Shown here: positions 45,676-57,700 of the stretch, piece by piece
Layout of the letters: each line of letters starts with the position of its first letter
Numbering within the stretch: position 1 is the stretch's first letter
Assembly (NCBI RefSeq): GCF_026230105.1
Contig: NC_079480.1
Span: 23,540,488 to 23,604,487, forward strand
Origin: Diorhabda sublineata
Lineage: Eukaryota > Arthropoda > Insecta > Coleoptera > Chrysomelidae
Direction of reading: 5' to 3'
Length of the DNA: 64,000 bases
Translations under genes and position numbers: made by a program
The notes under the pieces: model-generated
What the model was told of the DNA's origin: nothing
Seen by the model: the letters and a program-made list of their open reading frames with translations, nothing else
The model's database searches: none

Positions 45676-46285
45676 ATCTAAATGGTTACATAAGTAGTAT
45701 GATGGCGAAAAATCGTCCAAAAGCTACATAACCTCAATTTCACATATACATCACATATACATCACAATACATCTGAATTGTGATTACATAAGTAGTATGA
45801 TCGCGAAAAATCGCCTAAAAAGTACATAACCTCAATTTCACATTACATTAGACAGTTTAAATTGAAAAGAAGAAGAAGAAGTCCTGGAAAATTTGAAAAT
45901 ATGTATGTTTGGATTGGCCTAAGTTACCGATGTCAGTTGATATTGCATACTACGTTCTCACGACGCTTTGATGTGGGAGAAGTACTTATATAAATTGTGC
46001 CATCGTGTTATACTTGAGATAATTATCTCAATTATGATTACGTAAGTAGTATGATCACGAAAAATCGCCTAAAAACTACATAACCTCAATTTCATATTAC
46101 ATTAGACAGTTTAAATTGAAAAGAAAAAGAAGAAGTCCTGGAAAATGTGAAAATATATATGTTTAGATTGGCCTAAGTTACCGATGTCAGTTGATATCGC
46201 ATACTACGTTCTCACGACGCTTTAATGTGGGACAAGTACTTATATAAATTGTGCCATCGTGTTATACTTGAGATAATTCCTTGTC
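45676..46285 (+). repeat. Duplicated repeat block, copy 2
   Basis: The unit order and sequence match 43,246-43,740, including cacatatacatcacatatac, the (gaa)n run and acgttctcacgacgcttt. Spacings are slightly longer. The two blocks are about 2.4 kb apart in direct orientation, which suggests either segmental duplication or two insertions of one element. Confidence 0.8.
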
Positions 46286-46769
46286 GTGTACTTGTTTCTA
46301 CTACTAGCAACGTACGCCTTCTTTATCCTGATTTACTTTACGTCAGAAAAATACGATATTATGAAACATAACCGTATAATCATACTTATCACTTTCTTTT
46401 TTATTTCAAAATGGAATAGAAACTGGTTTTTATTGTTTGTAATCAACAAGGCTTTTTAATTAATTATTATATGAAAGAAATGCTTGTTAATTATAAGATT
46501 CTGATTGCACAAAATCGTGAAATAATCCAAATTGTATACTGGAAAGGAGTACAGTGGAAAATATTTATCAAGCAAGACGGAAATATTCATAAGAATGAAG
46601 TTGCATCATTTCTTTTTATGTTAGTCTGTTATATTGAAATTTACATAAATTCCTAAATGTACAATTACTACCTTTTACATGTTTACCAATACTATGTACG
46701 TAATTTTGATTTGTATTAACTTTGGTCTTGGCGTGAGTTCATATTGGCTCTTTATGAATTTCAGGGTGA

Positions 46770-47093
46770 ATAACCCTGAAAATCGGAGCTCTAATGACTG
46801 CTTGGGTAATGGTCAACATACACAAGCTTCGCGAGTCCTCAAGTATCAAGCGTAGAAGATTTTTAAATAAGAGATCTGCGGGGTGAGACATCGAACAAGA
46901 AATAACTAAAGATATGGATATAATTGAGTCTTTGGAAAACGATGATGATTTCATTGGCATAGATGACTCTACGATATGGCTTAAGAAATACAAAAATTCA
47001 AAAGTAAACTCGAGATCTCGAAGAACCAGTTTTGAGTTGCGACTTCTTTTTACAGGTCTCATGCTATTAGATATTGTAAAATTGACCAACTAA
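46770..47093 (+). pseudogene. Coding-like frame with one stop, unidentified
   Basis: After an acceptor-like TTTATGAATTTCAG the plus frame runs 107 codons with one TGA (46,884-46,886). It reads MTAWVMVNIHKLRESSSIKR, RRFLNKRSAG, stop, DIEQEITKDMDIIESLENDD and DFIGIDDSTIWLKKY, then a basic region and FELRLLFTGLMLLDIV. Acidic and basic blocks on both sides of the stop suggest a former gene. The opposite strand is also open for 116 codons, so assignment is uncertain. Confidence 0.35.
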
Positions 47094-47210
47094 AAACTGA
47101 GGCAAAAAGCTCACCTTAGATGAACTGCAAGCTCTGTCAATAATAATGAAAATTTTCAATTATCTGTTCAGAATATTTACTATGATCTTTGCTTTTTGTC
47201 TTATCTTAGG

Positions 47211-47715
47211 TCTCTGTTCATATAAAAACCGTTGTGAGTACATTTTGTGATGATTTGTCTTCATTTTAGGTCTCTTTCAATAGAAGAACCATTGTGAGTA
47301 CATTTTGTGATGATTTGTCTTGATTTTAGGTCTCTGTTCATAGAAATACGTTGTGAGTACATTTTGTGATGATTTGTCTTGATTTTAGGTCTCTTTTCAT
47401 AGAAAACCACCCGTTGTGAGTACATTTTGTGATGATTTGTCTTCATTTTAGGTCTCTTTCAATAGAAAACCCGTTGTGAATACATTTTGTGATGATTTGT
47501 CGTGATTTTAGGTCTCTTTCAATAGAAAAATCGTTGTGAGTACATTTTGTAATGATTGGTCTTGATTTTAGGTCTCTTTCAATATAAAAATCGTTGTGAG
47601 TACATTTTGTAATGATTGGTCTTGATTTTAGGTCTCTTTCAATAGAAAAAACGTTGTGAATACATTTTGTGATGATTTGTCTTGATTTTAGGTCTCTTTA
47701 CATATAAAACAGTTA
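47211..47715 (+). repeat. 60-bp tandem repeat, about 8 copies
   Basis: Units of 59-63 bp contain tctctttcaatagaaaa, cgttgtgagtacattttgtg and atgatttgtcttgattttag. Every unit ends TTGATTTTAG/GTCTCT, which resembles a 3' splice acceptor on the plus strand. Confidence 0.9.
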
Positions 47716-47730
47716 TTATTGCATTTTGTG

Positions 47731-48108
47731 ATGATATGTGATACTTACTTTCAAAACAAGTTTATTTTATTTATGAGCGTTCTTTCTATTAAGCTTAGAG
47801 CTCTGCATTACGTTTGTAAAATATTCAGCAGTAATTTCAAAACTATTTCAAATACCAAAAGAAAACAAACTGTATTCCAGCAAAATAATATCTCTTTGAA
47901 CGATTCAACGTTGTTTGTTTCTGCTACAGTTATAAAGCAAATCCGAACGAAATTCCGGACGAAATTCATCGGGCCGTCAACCAAGAATGGGACGATTAAC
48001 CGACCAGGGAAGCATCGGAGATGCGAAAGGCATCCAACCGCAACTAAGTGGACGTACAGTGAATGTCCGACCGACTATCAAGGCGGACACACAGCCACGA
48101 TGGATTGA
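47731..48108 (+). CDS. Candidate ORF of 125 codons at the end of the 60-bp array
   Basis: ATG at 47,731 opens MICDTYFQNKFILFMSVLSI and continues to TGA at 48,106. The second half is GC-rich and basic (TKWTYSECPTDYQGGHTATM). In the same GC-rich stretch another frame reads NPNEIPDEIHRAVNQEWDD, and a third opens with an ATG giving MGRLTDQGSIGDAKGIQPQL for about 55 codons. Overlapping plausible frames mean I cannot say which, if any, is translated. The GC-rich part (47,930-48,250) is unlike its surroundings and ends with AATAAA-type signals near 48,238 and 48,256. Confidence 0.3.
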   Translation: MICDTYFQNKFILFMSVLSIKLRALHYVCKIFSSNFKTISNTKRKQTVFQQNNISLNDSTLFVSATVIKQIRTKFRTKFIGPSTKNGTINRPGKHRRCERHPTATKWTYSECPTDYQGGHTATMD

Positions 48109-48109
48109 C

Positions 48110-48990
48110 ATGCAACAGTCTGCCAAAATTGGCTTTGTTTCTCGGTCATTCATCAGCAGCTAATGGTCACTCGCTTATTTTGCGGCGACAGGTGGTCTCA
48201 TTGTAGCAGAGACGGCCTTCCACAATACAGAAATCACAATAAATATTCCATTTTAAATAAAATTCACAGCTCAAAAATTTTTATCCTCTCTAATGGAATA
48301 TTCAAACATCAACTCAATTAGATCGTAATGTATCTAAGTCTAAGCTTCTAGTTAATTATGATTGACAGTACATCCACTATTGAATGAAAGTTGTTTGTGA
48401 AAAATAATACAAAACATTCGTGGATCTCGTACGTTTGAAATCAAAGCAAATTCCATTTCACTGCCCTCACCAAAAGCATCAGACAAGCTCATGACGATCT
48501 GGAGCTATATTGTGAAGTGTAGATTGCTTGGGAAGTCGTTTTACTTGATTTACATCACATCTTGTCTACATTAATTTAAGAAGATAGAATAATCAGTTTA
48601 ATATCGCTACTAGACAGTTCAAGAAGTTCCTTACTCCTCAGGTATGGTATGAATCTTTGGTCTGGAGTGTTTCCCAGTCAGATTCCATCTAATCGTTTAC
48701 TCAACTGTTGAAGTAGTTGTTGATTTGACATTTCATGAGGCCGCAGTAAGATTCTGGACTAAAATATGGAGTTGATGTCCTTTTTTAGCAAGGTTGCTTG
48801 CTTATTCGTTGCTTGGAGTACGCTAGGCTACTGATACTTAGTGTTTTAGCTTTTAACACTTTGGCTATCGGCTCCTGAGAGATCATTCTGTTGATCTCGA
48901 ATCATTTGTACACTAAGTGTATTTGGAAGCACGTTTCTCAGTTCATAATCACTTACTTTTTATATCAAGGAATCTTCTTTATTTTTTTGC
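48110..48990. other. Intergenic DNA
   Basis: Apart from the end of the GC-rich block up to about 48,250, nothing is recognisable. Confidence 0.45.
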
Positions 48991-48999
48991 TTTTCAGCA

Positions 49000-49385
49000 G
49001 TATTAATTAACCTCGGCAGTCTGTCTAACTTGACTTTTTTGTGTGTGGTTTTTGGGGTAACTACATCAATTGGACGACCAGAACGTTAATCATTATCGGT
49101 GTCTGTATAACAAACAGCAAACAAATAAAAAAATGGTTCCTTTCCACACTTTTCAAAGCCATTGCTGAGCTTGAACAGTATTTTTTTCCTCAAAAAGCAA
49201 TGAGAAATTAACAACACATGAAATTGTTTTGAAAATAATAGAAGTAGCTTCACTTAAATGGCTTAAAACTTTTTTCTGGCTATACATACTACATATAGTA
49301 TTCTGAAAGCTGGTACTTCTCAAACGTCATATGGATTTGACAATGGCAGCGCCATCTGTGTGTAAGTCACACGAGTTATATACTT
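49000..49385 (-). pseudogene. Decayed mariner, N-terminal part and end sequence
   Basis: This copy matches the 12-13 kb element: acatcaattggacgaccagaacg corresponds to its helix-turn-helix coding region, and 49,240-49,380 repeats its terminal sequence (tagcttcacttaaatggct, cttctcaaacgtcatatgga, gcgccatctgtgtg). The central and C-terminal coding parts are missing. Orientation is minus. Confidence 0.65.
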
Positions 49386-49399
49386 ATACTGTCTTAACA

Positions 49400-51590
49400 A
49401 GCTATACCAGGAGTCCATTGCCATTGCTCAGCGCTGGGTGATGTTGCTACTTGTTTTGCGGAATGCTCTTTTACTTTTTTATAATTTTAAAACTAATTCC
49501 GAATCCTGTCTGCATTTTTCATTGCTCTCGTACGTGTATTAAATTTTTTTTAAACAGTTATTTAAACTCATTTGGTTATTTCTTTTCCTTCTAATCATTC
49601 CAATTTCAAAGTGGCTTCTTTGTTTTATAATCATGAGAAAATATTCTGAAACCGAATGTAATAAACATTAAGGGAATTAGGAGTGTGCCGAAAAAAAGTA
49701 AATGGCAAAGCGAAATCCATGTACCTATTTATTTTTCGCTTAGTTGATTCGCATATCTCGACGGCAAAGCTGTGTAATCAGCAGTTTGTGAAAAGCATGG
49801 ACTCTGATCGGATCGATTTTACACTTAACTCGCTGATATCCAGGGCTTTTCCAGCTTTTTCAGTTTGATGAGAAATGCAGATTTCCCCGCACAAGACATA
49901 ATGCACTCCGGATTTTTTTTTATTGAGCTCGGATTACGAATGCACTTGGAGACATTAGCATTTCTTAAATCTCGCTTCCATTAAAAGAAATAACAACTTA
50001 AGCTTCTTATCTTACGTTTTATTCCGTCGAAAATGAAAAACCAACCGTTTTATATGGAATTTCTTGTCGTAGTTATTGAGGGCTTTTGATTTTCAACTTC
50101 ATCTTCATCTATAACAATTTTTCTATATGATATACTTAAAAGAAAAATCACAGTCCAATTTATGTTACGTCTCCTAGAGATCAATTTCCCATGGAAAATT
50201 TCACGAAATCTTGGTATCTATTGGACGTGTTTTGAAGTTGTTTTGTCATTCTAGAACAATGTTTTTTTGGTTATAATTATTGAAATTTCACATTTTAAGC
50301 ACGAAAATTTCGTCTAGTATCTGCACATAACGGTAATAATTCACAATAACTGTGTTTGAACTAGTAGGGGTTTCTAATAGTTGTATTTTGCATTGGCTCC
50401 TGTCCAGTAGCAGCTGTCTTGCTTTTTGACCTGTCTATTGAGCTTCAACATTTTTCTGTAAATATATATTATATGAAATACGATCTGATTTCTTTAACCT
50501 TTACAAAAATATTTTGTTTAATAGATATTTTCATTATAAAAACATTAATACATAATTTTGTATAAAAACTTTCCTTCAACAACACATAGTACATTAAACT
50601 TTCCAAATATATTTCCGAAGAAAGTAGCATCCATGCGGGATATCTGGAAAGGACTTTTTAGGCAAATAGACGAAATAGTTCGAAAATGATAATAAAATCT
50701 CGTTTCGTTGGTCTCGTTCTTGATAGATGTTCGAACATGAGTACAACATCGATCTTCATAAAACTTTCAGAAAGAGCAGAGTTGTGAGTATATAGAGACA
50801 CAGTATAAACATTATACTAGTAGACTAGGTATTTACTTGTTGATCAAACTCACTTGGAAGTTTGAGAAACTAATCTATATTGAGAATCGAATCCTGAAGG
50901 GAATTAAACTTCTTTAAGTTGAATAATTACTTTAGAAATCTCACAAAAAGTGATATTGTCCCAAATATAATCAACTAATATATTAATTAACTTTCTACAC
51001 ACCGTTAATTTCAAATAAGTACATTTAAAACATAAAGTAAAGCTCTTAAAGATTGATTATCTTGCAGACCAACTCGGGTTTGTATACCATAATTAATTGG
51101 AAATTGTCTTAATCACTGATTATGCTAAATGAGGTTAATCAAACGAGATAAAAATAAAATATTAAAATATAACCCAAACCACAGTTTTCGGTGTTGTCAA
51201 ACAATTATCTGTAAAATAATTGTCGCTTTAGACGTAATTTAGATGAAAAAACTCGCGTCAAGACTGTAGAAATCATAATTAACATAAAACAGTTGCTATA
51301 TTAGACCAAAAACAAAAAATTTCCTTCGGGATTCTTGTACTCTATGAACTGTAGATCTAGAACATTCTTTTTCATATATTTCGGTGGTTACAGAATTCCC
51401 AGATGGACAAATGTATGCTGAAGATGAAGATATCATCATCAACCATATCGACAACTTTTTGTACCTTTTGAAATAATTATTTCCAAACATTTAGACAAGA
51501 CAAAGCCAATAGATGTGGTGATTTTAGACTTTTAGTTAATGTCGTACATGCTAAAACTGTTTCATTATACTACTAAAAAAATGCCGAGAT
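49400..51590. other. Intergenic DNA
   Basis: No supportable gene was found. A moderately open plus frame at 49.68-49.87 kb and a minus frame at 51.3-51.49 kb have no domain. Confidence 0.5.
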
Positions 51591-51604
51591 CAACAAAAGG
51601 GCCT

Positions 51605-52500
51605 CTTCTTATATTTTATTGATTACGAAAGGGTTTTCGACAAAGTAAGGCACGATAAGCTGATGGACTGCCTTTACAGGATCTCACAGTCATACCAAAC
51701 TGCAATGGTGTCTCCTCTACTCTTCAATATATATTCAGAAGAAGTTTTTGCCAGAGCGTTAGATGAAACAAGAGGAGGTGTTAAAATCAATGGAAAAATT
51801 CTTAATAACATAAGGTACGCTGATGACACGGTCTTAGATGGCGTAAAAATTATAGGAGAAGATTACGGCCTTAACATCAACATCAAAAAGACCATAACCA
51901 TGATTTTCTCCAAAAAATCCAACCATCCCTCCATGTCTATCAACTTAAATGGTGGCATGATCGAAAATGTCGAGAAATTTAAACATCTGGGGTGTTGGAT
52001 AAGAAAAAATATCATGCATCGAGCAAGCAAGAAATGTCTTTCTAAAAATGAGACAATTGTTTACATCCTGAGTACTCGACATTAAAATCCGGTACCGGAT
52101 GGTGTATACAGCACCTTATTTTCCGGAACTGAGGCTTGGACCTTTAAGGTGAACTCACTAAGCGAAATGTGGATCTTTCGGAGGATGCTGAGAATTCCCT
52201 GGACCACTCATATCAGTAACGCAAAGAATAGGCACCAACAGGGAACTTATAGAATTAATAAAAACTCGAAAAACCTCGTATCTGAGACACTTATAGAGAA
52301 ATGACTTTAACAACTTCTGATCTAAGGGAAAATCGAGTCAAAACGTGGTCCTGGCAGACGACAAGCTTCATAACTGAAGAATATTCGCGAGTAGACCAGT
52401 TTAGGTTAGGTTAGACGTTGACAAGAACGGCCAGAGACAGAAATAACTTTGCCGAGGTTATCGCCAACCTTGGTTATAAGAGAGCATCCAAAAAAGAAGA
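51605..52500 (+). pseudogene. LINE reverse transcriptase fossil, deletion-bearing
   Basis: The plus frame is open to 52,085 and reads YFIDYERVFDKVRHDKL (catalytic A), SPLLFNIYSEEVFARAL, NNIRYADDTVL (catalytic YADD intact), YGLNINIKKTITMIFSKK and KFKHLGCWIRKN. After 52,100, with breaks, LYGTEAWTFK, RRMLRIPWTTH and GPGRR follow, and the end reads NNFAEVIANLGYKRASKKEE. Two in-frame deletions remove the 'GVRQGC' box and the segment after YADDTVL, so the enzyme cannot work although much of the frame survives. The family is the insect 'RR.LRIPW' LINE type. Confidence 0.85.
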
Positions 52501-54240
52501 AGCAACATTTAGTTTTCACTAATACTTAGAAGTTTCTATTTTTGTTTCATTTATTGCTCTTCAGAATATCCGGGTTAAAATTTTATTGATTTTTGAGCTA
52601 CATTCTGTTCGTTGAGAATGCTGTTTACAAATTTGAATTTTGTTTCCAATGCTCGCGAACGGACTCCCAGTTTTCCGCGAGCCGCTTGAACCAAGGATTC
52701 TTTTTTGGCATTATGCTTTCCTACCTGATCCTAAATTTCTTTCAATCATAATACCTGTAACGAGAGATATCGTAAATTGTTTATTTGGCTATCCCCATTC
52801 AAACAAAATGATTAACAAGGAACGATTTATTCAGATCTTGAATTTCCAAACGTGAAACAAAATTTCTACTTTATTTTGTAAATTTTTTGTCCCTATTTGG
52901 TCACAGAAATATCCGTAGATATTCAGTAAACTAACATTGAGACTGTGATTTATCAAGAAAACAAGTTTTCAGAAGGTGGAGAGTCCATAGAAGGTGAATT
53001 ATGTAATTCAACTGCAAGAATCGATGAAAATATTTTATTATTCCAATGCCAAACAGTTTTTAACACAAACTTCTCGGAAGAGGGTCATATGCATGAAACT
53101 AGGTTGAAAAAATCTCAGAGAAGTGAGAAAAAATGAAGAAAATTACCACATCTACACAATGTAACAAAAAATATAATCTAGAAATACTGTATCAAAAGAT
53201 ATAGTTGATGAAGGGTTATATATCAAAAATATTCTACATTTAAACAATAATAGACGTTTAAAACTATTTAGTAGATGGTATATTTCGGGTTTAATAACAT
53301 TATGAGTTTTTGATTTCTTTACTTTTGTTGGTGGCTTCTCAAAATAGCAACATTTGTATGTAACCGAAATTTTTATATGCTTGATTTGTATCAGAAGCTT
53401 CCCTTAATCTCAACCTGATTTTTTTCAACATGTAATTAACCTTCAGCAAAACTTTTCTCAAATTTCATTTCACTATACCAATTATTTTAGCCCGAAATAT
53501 CTTTAAACCCCCTCTAATTTCCAATATCACGTCAATTTATGTTTCATCATACATTCAAGATGAAAATAATAATCAAAAACATCGATTTGTTCAAAATGTC
53601 CACACAATATTCATTATAGATTATAATTATTTTAATTATCGAAATAGTTTATCAAAATAAGGTGATTAAATTTGATGATCACTAATTTCTGATCACTAAT
53701 TTCTCGTAAGCAAACTAGCACTGGTCTAAAACCGATTGAAATACATTACAAAGAACTTGCAAAAATCATTTGGGAATCAAAGGAAACAAACAAAGATCAA
53801 TAATGAAAAAGTTGAAATTGCACCGAAACCAATTTAACCAAATCCTTCACGTTTGCGAGTCACTTGAAAGTTTTTAGTTGTTCGAAACCACGACGTTTCT
53901 TGATTATTCGACCGCAGCCTCAATAATTAGACTTTTTAGAAGTTCGGGTATGTACTTTCCAATAAAAGTTGAACTTTCCGACATTTAAATTGTTGTAGTA
54001 AAGTCAATATAGAGTAATTTCTCTAGCGAAACCACTTTTTGAAGTTAGAGTGACATTTCCAGCAACAGATTGCTCTGGAAGCAAAAACAAAATGGAGGCT
54101 TATGAAGGAAATACGAGAATAGTCTCAGAAATACCTGTGCTGACCTAGAGATGGCTGTGTTAAAAAGTACACAATCTATACAAGATATGTTTCAAGTTTG
54201 AAGACGCCACGTTGTTTAGTATTTGTTTGGCAGCCATTAA
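52501..54240. other. Intergenic DNA with two unassigned open frames
   Basis: 52,640-52,855 and 52,930-53,136 (plus) are open for about 70 codons each. The second has a protein-like acidic stretch (KFSEGGESIEGELCNS) but no ATG at its front. I cannot assign either. Confidence 0.35.
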
Positions 54241-54249
54241 TAGTGAAGG

Positions 54250-54565
54250 TTTTCAGTGAATTTGAAAACGACAACTCTTGGTCAGTCAGTTTCTTTGTTA
54301 TTAACAGTAAAATATTGGGTAGCAAAGTTTAGACGGGACCGTACGAAATAGGAAGACCAGCAACGCAGTGTTCGACCAAATGAGGTGACGACTCCAGAAA
54401 TGCTGAAGAAAATCCACAAAGCGGTACTGAATGATCGAAGACTTAAAATACACGAGCTAGCACACTTAGTAAGCATTTGAAAAAGTGCGGTTCATCATAT
54501 ATTAACTTAAAATTTGGACATGAAAAAGCTGTACGCAACAGACAACAACATTTTGAGATATTATG
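54250..54565 (+). pseudogene. Decayed mariner transposase, N-terminal part
   Basis: The plus strand reads VKYWVAKFRRDRTK, stop, RSVRPNEVTTPEMLKKIHKA, VLNDRRLKIHELAHLVSI, stop, KSAVHHILT and NLDMKKLYA. This is the two-part helix-turn-helix DNA-binding region of a mariner ('RSGRPNEVTTPE...VLDDRRLK..ELA...GISKSAVH.ILTENLDMRKL'). The catalytic domain is missing. Confidence 0.85.
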
Positions 54566-55420
54566 AAACATTTAAACGATTTTAATCCAGAATTTTAGGA
54601 CTGTGAACGTATTCATAAAAGATAAAAAATAAGAAAAATAGAAAGACAAACATCGTCATAATTGCATGAAATATGTATTATTAGGATTAACAAACGTCTT
54701 TTTACCCTTATGGGTGCAAGATGTATTTTATGGGGTATTTGAATTGGCTCTCCGCGGATTATTACCGATAATTTTGATATATTTCTTGGATTTACACATA
54801 ATTTTATGAAAAATGGCTACCCTTTCATTGTCTACGGAAGAATTTGAAAGATGAGAAGCTCAAATTGTTATTTCTTTCAATGTTATCGAGATTTAACAAA
54901 TGCTGATGCTTCTTTCGAAACACCTTGTATTTATCAGTTGAGTAAACAATCTTATATCATAATAAGTTATTGGATGGGTTTAATATGCTGAAGTTAGTCA
55001 GGACATTTGTCAAAATTGAAATATACTTCCAGGACAATAAAAGTAAAGTAGTATTAACAAATGATTTAGTTCTTTTCCGATATTTTATTATTTACTTATA
55101 TTATTTGTTATGTTTTTCAAGCCTAATTTTCTTATTAGAGTAGTTGATTTAGTAATAGATAGTTGTATGATTTAAAAAATAAATCTAGATAAAACGTGAT
55201 TTTGATATTCATGCTGCAAGCGACTATTTGTAAATGGGATAAATTTAAATTAAGAAATGTAGTCATCAACTTATCTTTTTTGTATCCGAGTAGAAAAATT
55301 TTTCGGTTTTTCAGTTTTGCAATTATGTGGAAGATATTTTCGAAATTTTCAAGATTCTATTTGGTTTCATTCCCATAAATTTCTTCAATGCCTCATTCAT
55401 TACATTTTTTATATATGTTT
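54566..55420. other. Intergenic DNA
   Basis: No supportable feature was found. Confidence 0.5.
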
Positions 55421-55422
55421 AT

Positions 55423-55524
55423 GTCGCTGTCTACATAGGGCAGATATCTCGGTGTCTATACAATAGACTAACAGGTCATCTATACCATAAAAAGCATAAA
55501 GCTGCATCAAAAAAACTATATTGA
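55423..55524 (+). pseudogene. Penelope-like GIY-YIG endonuclease fragment
   Basis: The plus strand reads VAVYIGQISRCLYNRLTGHL, then YHKKHKAASKKLY and a stop. YIGQ.SR.L..RL..H is the diagnostic 'YIG' half of the GIY-YIG endonuclease found at the C-terminus of Penelope-like retroelements. Only about 33 codons are recognisable, so the element is a relic. A stand-alone GIY-YIG protein is less likely. Confidence 0.5.
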
Positions 55525-56379
55525 GACGATTTAAAAACATAAGTATGAAAGAAATGAGAATTCAAAGATATTTATGAATATTGATATTCCTAACATAAAC
55601 ACATACCGAAACTTTCCGGGAATTTATCTTCAATATTCTTGTATATCTGATACTAAAGCAGCACTTCTTATTTTTAAATCGATGCTCGGATATTCTTTTT
55701 ATTTCTTCAAAGAATTTCGATATATCTCTTTCCATTTCCATGTGGTGGTGATTGACAACCACTTAACGCAATGTGAAAAATAACATACACAGACAGACAC
55801 CCTCTCAGATATTTTACCACAACTTTCCATTCCCCGGAACATGAATATTTGCTGACCCTTTTCCTCTTTCGTTTAGGATCGTTTATACCTACGAAGTTGT
55901 CGGAAAATAAGGTCACTATTTTATATTTAAACGATATTTTGATTAACCATATTAGAGTTAAGGGTAGATCGAGGATAGTTGACGTGTATTTTATTGTATT
56001 ATAAAGTATATTATAAAAAATCTTCAAACACAACATGGAAAACAAAATTTATCACATTTCATCATCATCTGAAGATTCAAAAACAGTATTTGTTTTTCGT
56101 GTTCGCAATTTCGATATTTCGCTTTCTTCAATTTTGAAATCAACTTTTCTTTTCCTATTTCCAGGATATGTTAAAACAGGTTTCTACTTTTAGATTGAAT
56201 AGTGAATGTCACAGACATCGGTAAAATTTTTCATGGGGTGATATCTTGTAGAAACGAAGCGGGTGTATATAAATAACTGAGATGATATCGAGCGTTCTCT
56301 GGTATTGAAATCAACTGCACTCTTCTTAGAGGTTTGTGCACGCACCAAAAGCAGTTGAGGTTCTTTTTTATTAAATAAA
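55525..56379. other. Intergenic DNA
   Basis: Nothing supportable was found; the open frames on both strands overlap and lack domains. Confidence 0.45.
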
Positions 56380-56505
56380 CATTGTTAGCAATGACTGACG
56401 TATCGAATGGAATTACATCCGTTGATTTGAAAGGTTTTTTATACCTAACAGCAGATTTCTCCCACACAGTTGCCAGTAAATGTCCAAATTGTAGCCTATT
56501 AATAC
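56380..56505 (-). pseudogene. Possible pogo/Tigger-like transposase C-terminal relic
   Basis: The minus strand reads RINRLQFGHLLATVWEKSAV and KPFKSTDVIPFDTSVIANN. This resembles 'FG.LL..VW.KA.T..NA..GFK.TGI.PFN' near the end of pogo-type DDE transposases. The match is short and there is no catalytic region, so the call is tentative. Confidence 0.35.
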
Positions 56506-56609
56506 GTCGTTGGGTATTGACTTCATTATTATGTGTGTTAATACTGATTGTTTCAGCATCAGCCTAAAATAGAGCACCGAATCGACAGTAGTTATCCTAT
56601 GAAGATCCA

Positions 56610-57385
56610 AGACTGAATTTTCTTCAACTAAATCAAAAAAATCTTGGAAGAAACGCGAAATCTTCTGGAAAACCCACTGAAATCGGAGTATATCGTGTTG
56701 TTACAGTTTTAAAATTTGATTCTTATGATGAACAAGTGACTAAAAATTTAAATATTATTCTAATAAAAACGATCGTTAAGAAGATGACATAACGTCTTTC
56801 CCTCGCCGTTGGAAATACTTCGAAACTTTCCAATGACTTTCCAAAAAGCGAATATCGCATTGTTTGGAAGTGAAGCGTGGCCCATAATTTCGGTTATATT
56901 AATTATGGAAACGACACACTTTCCGAATGTGTAGATGACATTCTTTGTACAAAATTAATGATTTTAGTCGCTTCCCTAAAGCAACTCTCACCCTCGAATG
57001 GTATTTCTCAAACAATTCCGCACTTTCCTCTAATAAGTACACTAATGGATTTTTCTCTTGGGTTGAAGTATCATTTGTTGCTATATTAACCCTTAAAAGC
57101 ACCCCTGTTACACTTTTTATTCGAATAATGAAGGTAAATTAATAATTTTTGCACTAGTGGACTACATAGACTCAAAGATACAAATAGGGGTAGAGTACTT
57201 CATTAAACTGCCAAATACTAAAAATGAAGAAGTTTAAAGATGTTTAAACACGATAGAGAAATCAGAAAGGATAGAGAAATTAGGACAATGTCTGGAATTC
57301 TACAAATAAAACAATCCAAAAAGATATAAAAAAGATTATAAACAATGAAAGTTTCAGAAATTGAGGCATAATGACTGAATTCCTG
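56610..57385. other. Intergenic DNA with one unassigned open frame
   Basis: A minus-strand frame at 56,899-57,120 reads protein-like in parts (EESAELFEKYHSRVRVALGK), but I know no matching family. The plus strand is open too. Confidence 0.35.
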
Positions 57386-57389
57386 CCGG

Positions 57390-57700
57390 ATAGTTTAGTT
57401 AACTTTTTATGTATCGGGCAGATAAACTAACATTGATTTTAAACAAGCATACGGCACAGTTAATAAACAAAAGTTATATGAATCTTGGAATACCAATTAA
57501 AATAGTTGGGGTACGATAGATGGTTTGATTCCAGACGTCTGCAATGTAGATAAGGCTTAAAGACAAGTCTCGTCGTTGTTGTTGACTATAATATTAGATA
57601 CCATTATAAAAATTTAAATCAATTGAAATAATAATCACAAATATAGAGATAATCTTGCTAAACAGGACACATCAGCAAGCCTTCTAATACAGTTCGCACT
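57390..57700 (+). pseudogene. LINE reverse transcriptase scrap
   Basis: The plus strand reads IDFKQAYGTVNKQKLYESW, the catalytic-A region 'IDF.QAYDSV.R.KLYE' of a LINE reverse transcriptase. A diverged remainder with many stops follows. The first aspartate of the active site is still present (IDF). Confidence 0.6.

Noticed and set aside
55562..56045. Overlapping minus-strand frames
   Set aside because: No motif, and the plus strand is equally open; consistent with AT-rich chance frames.
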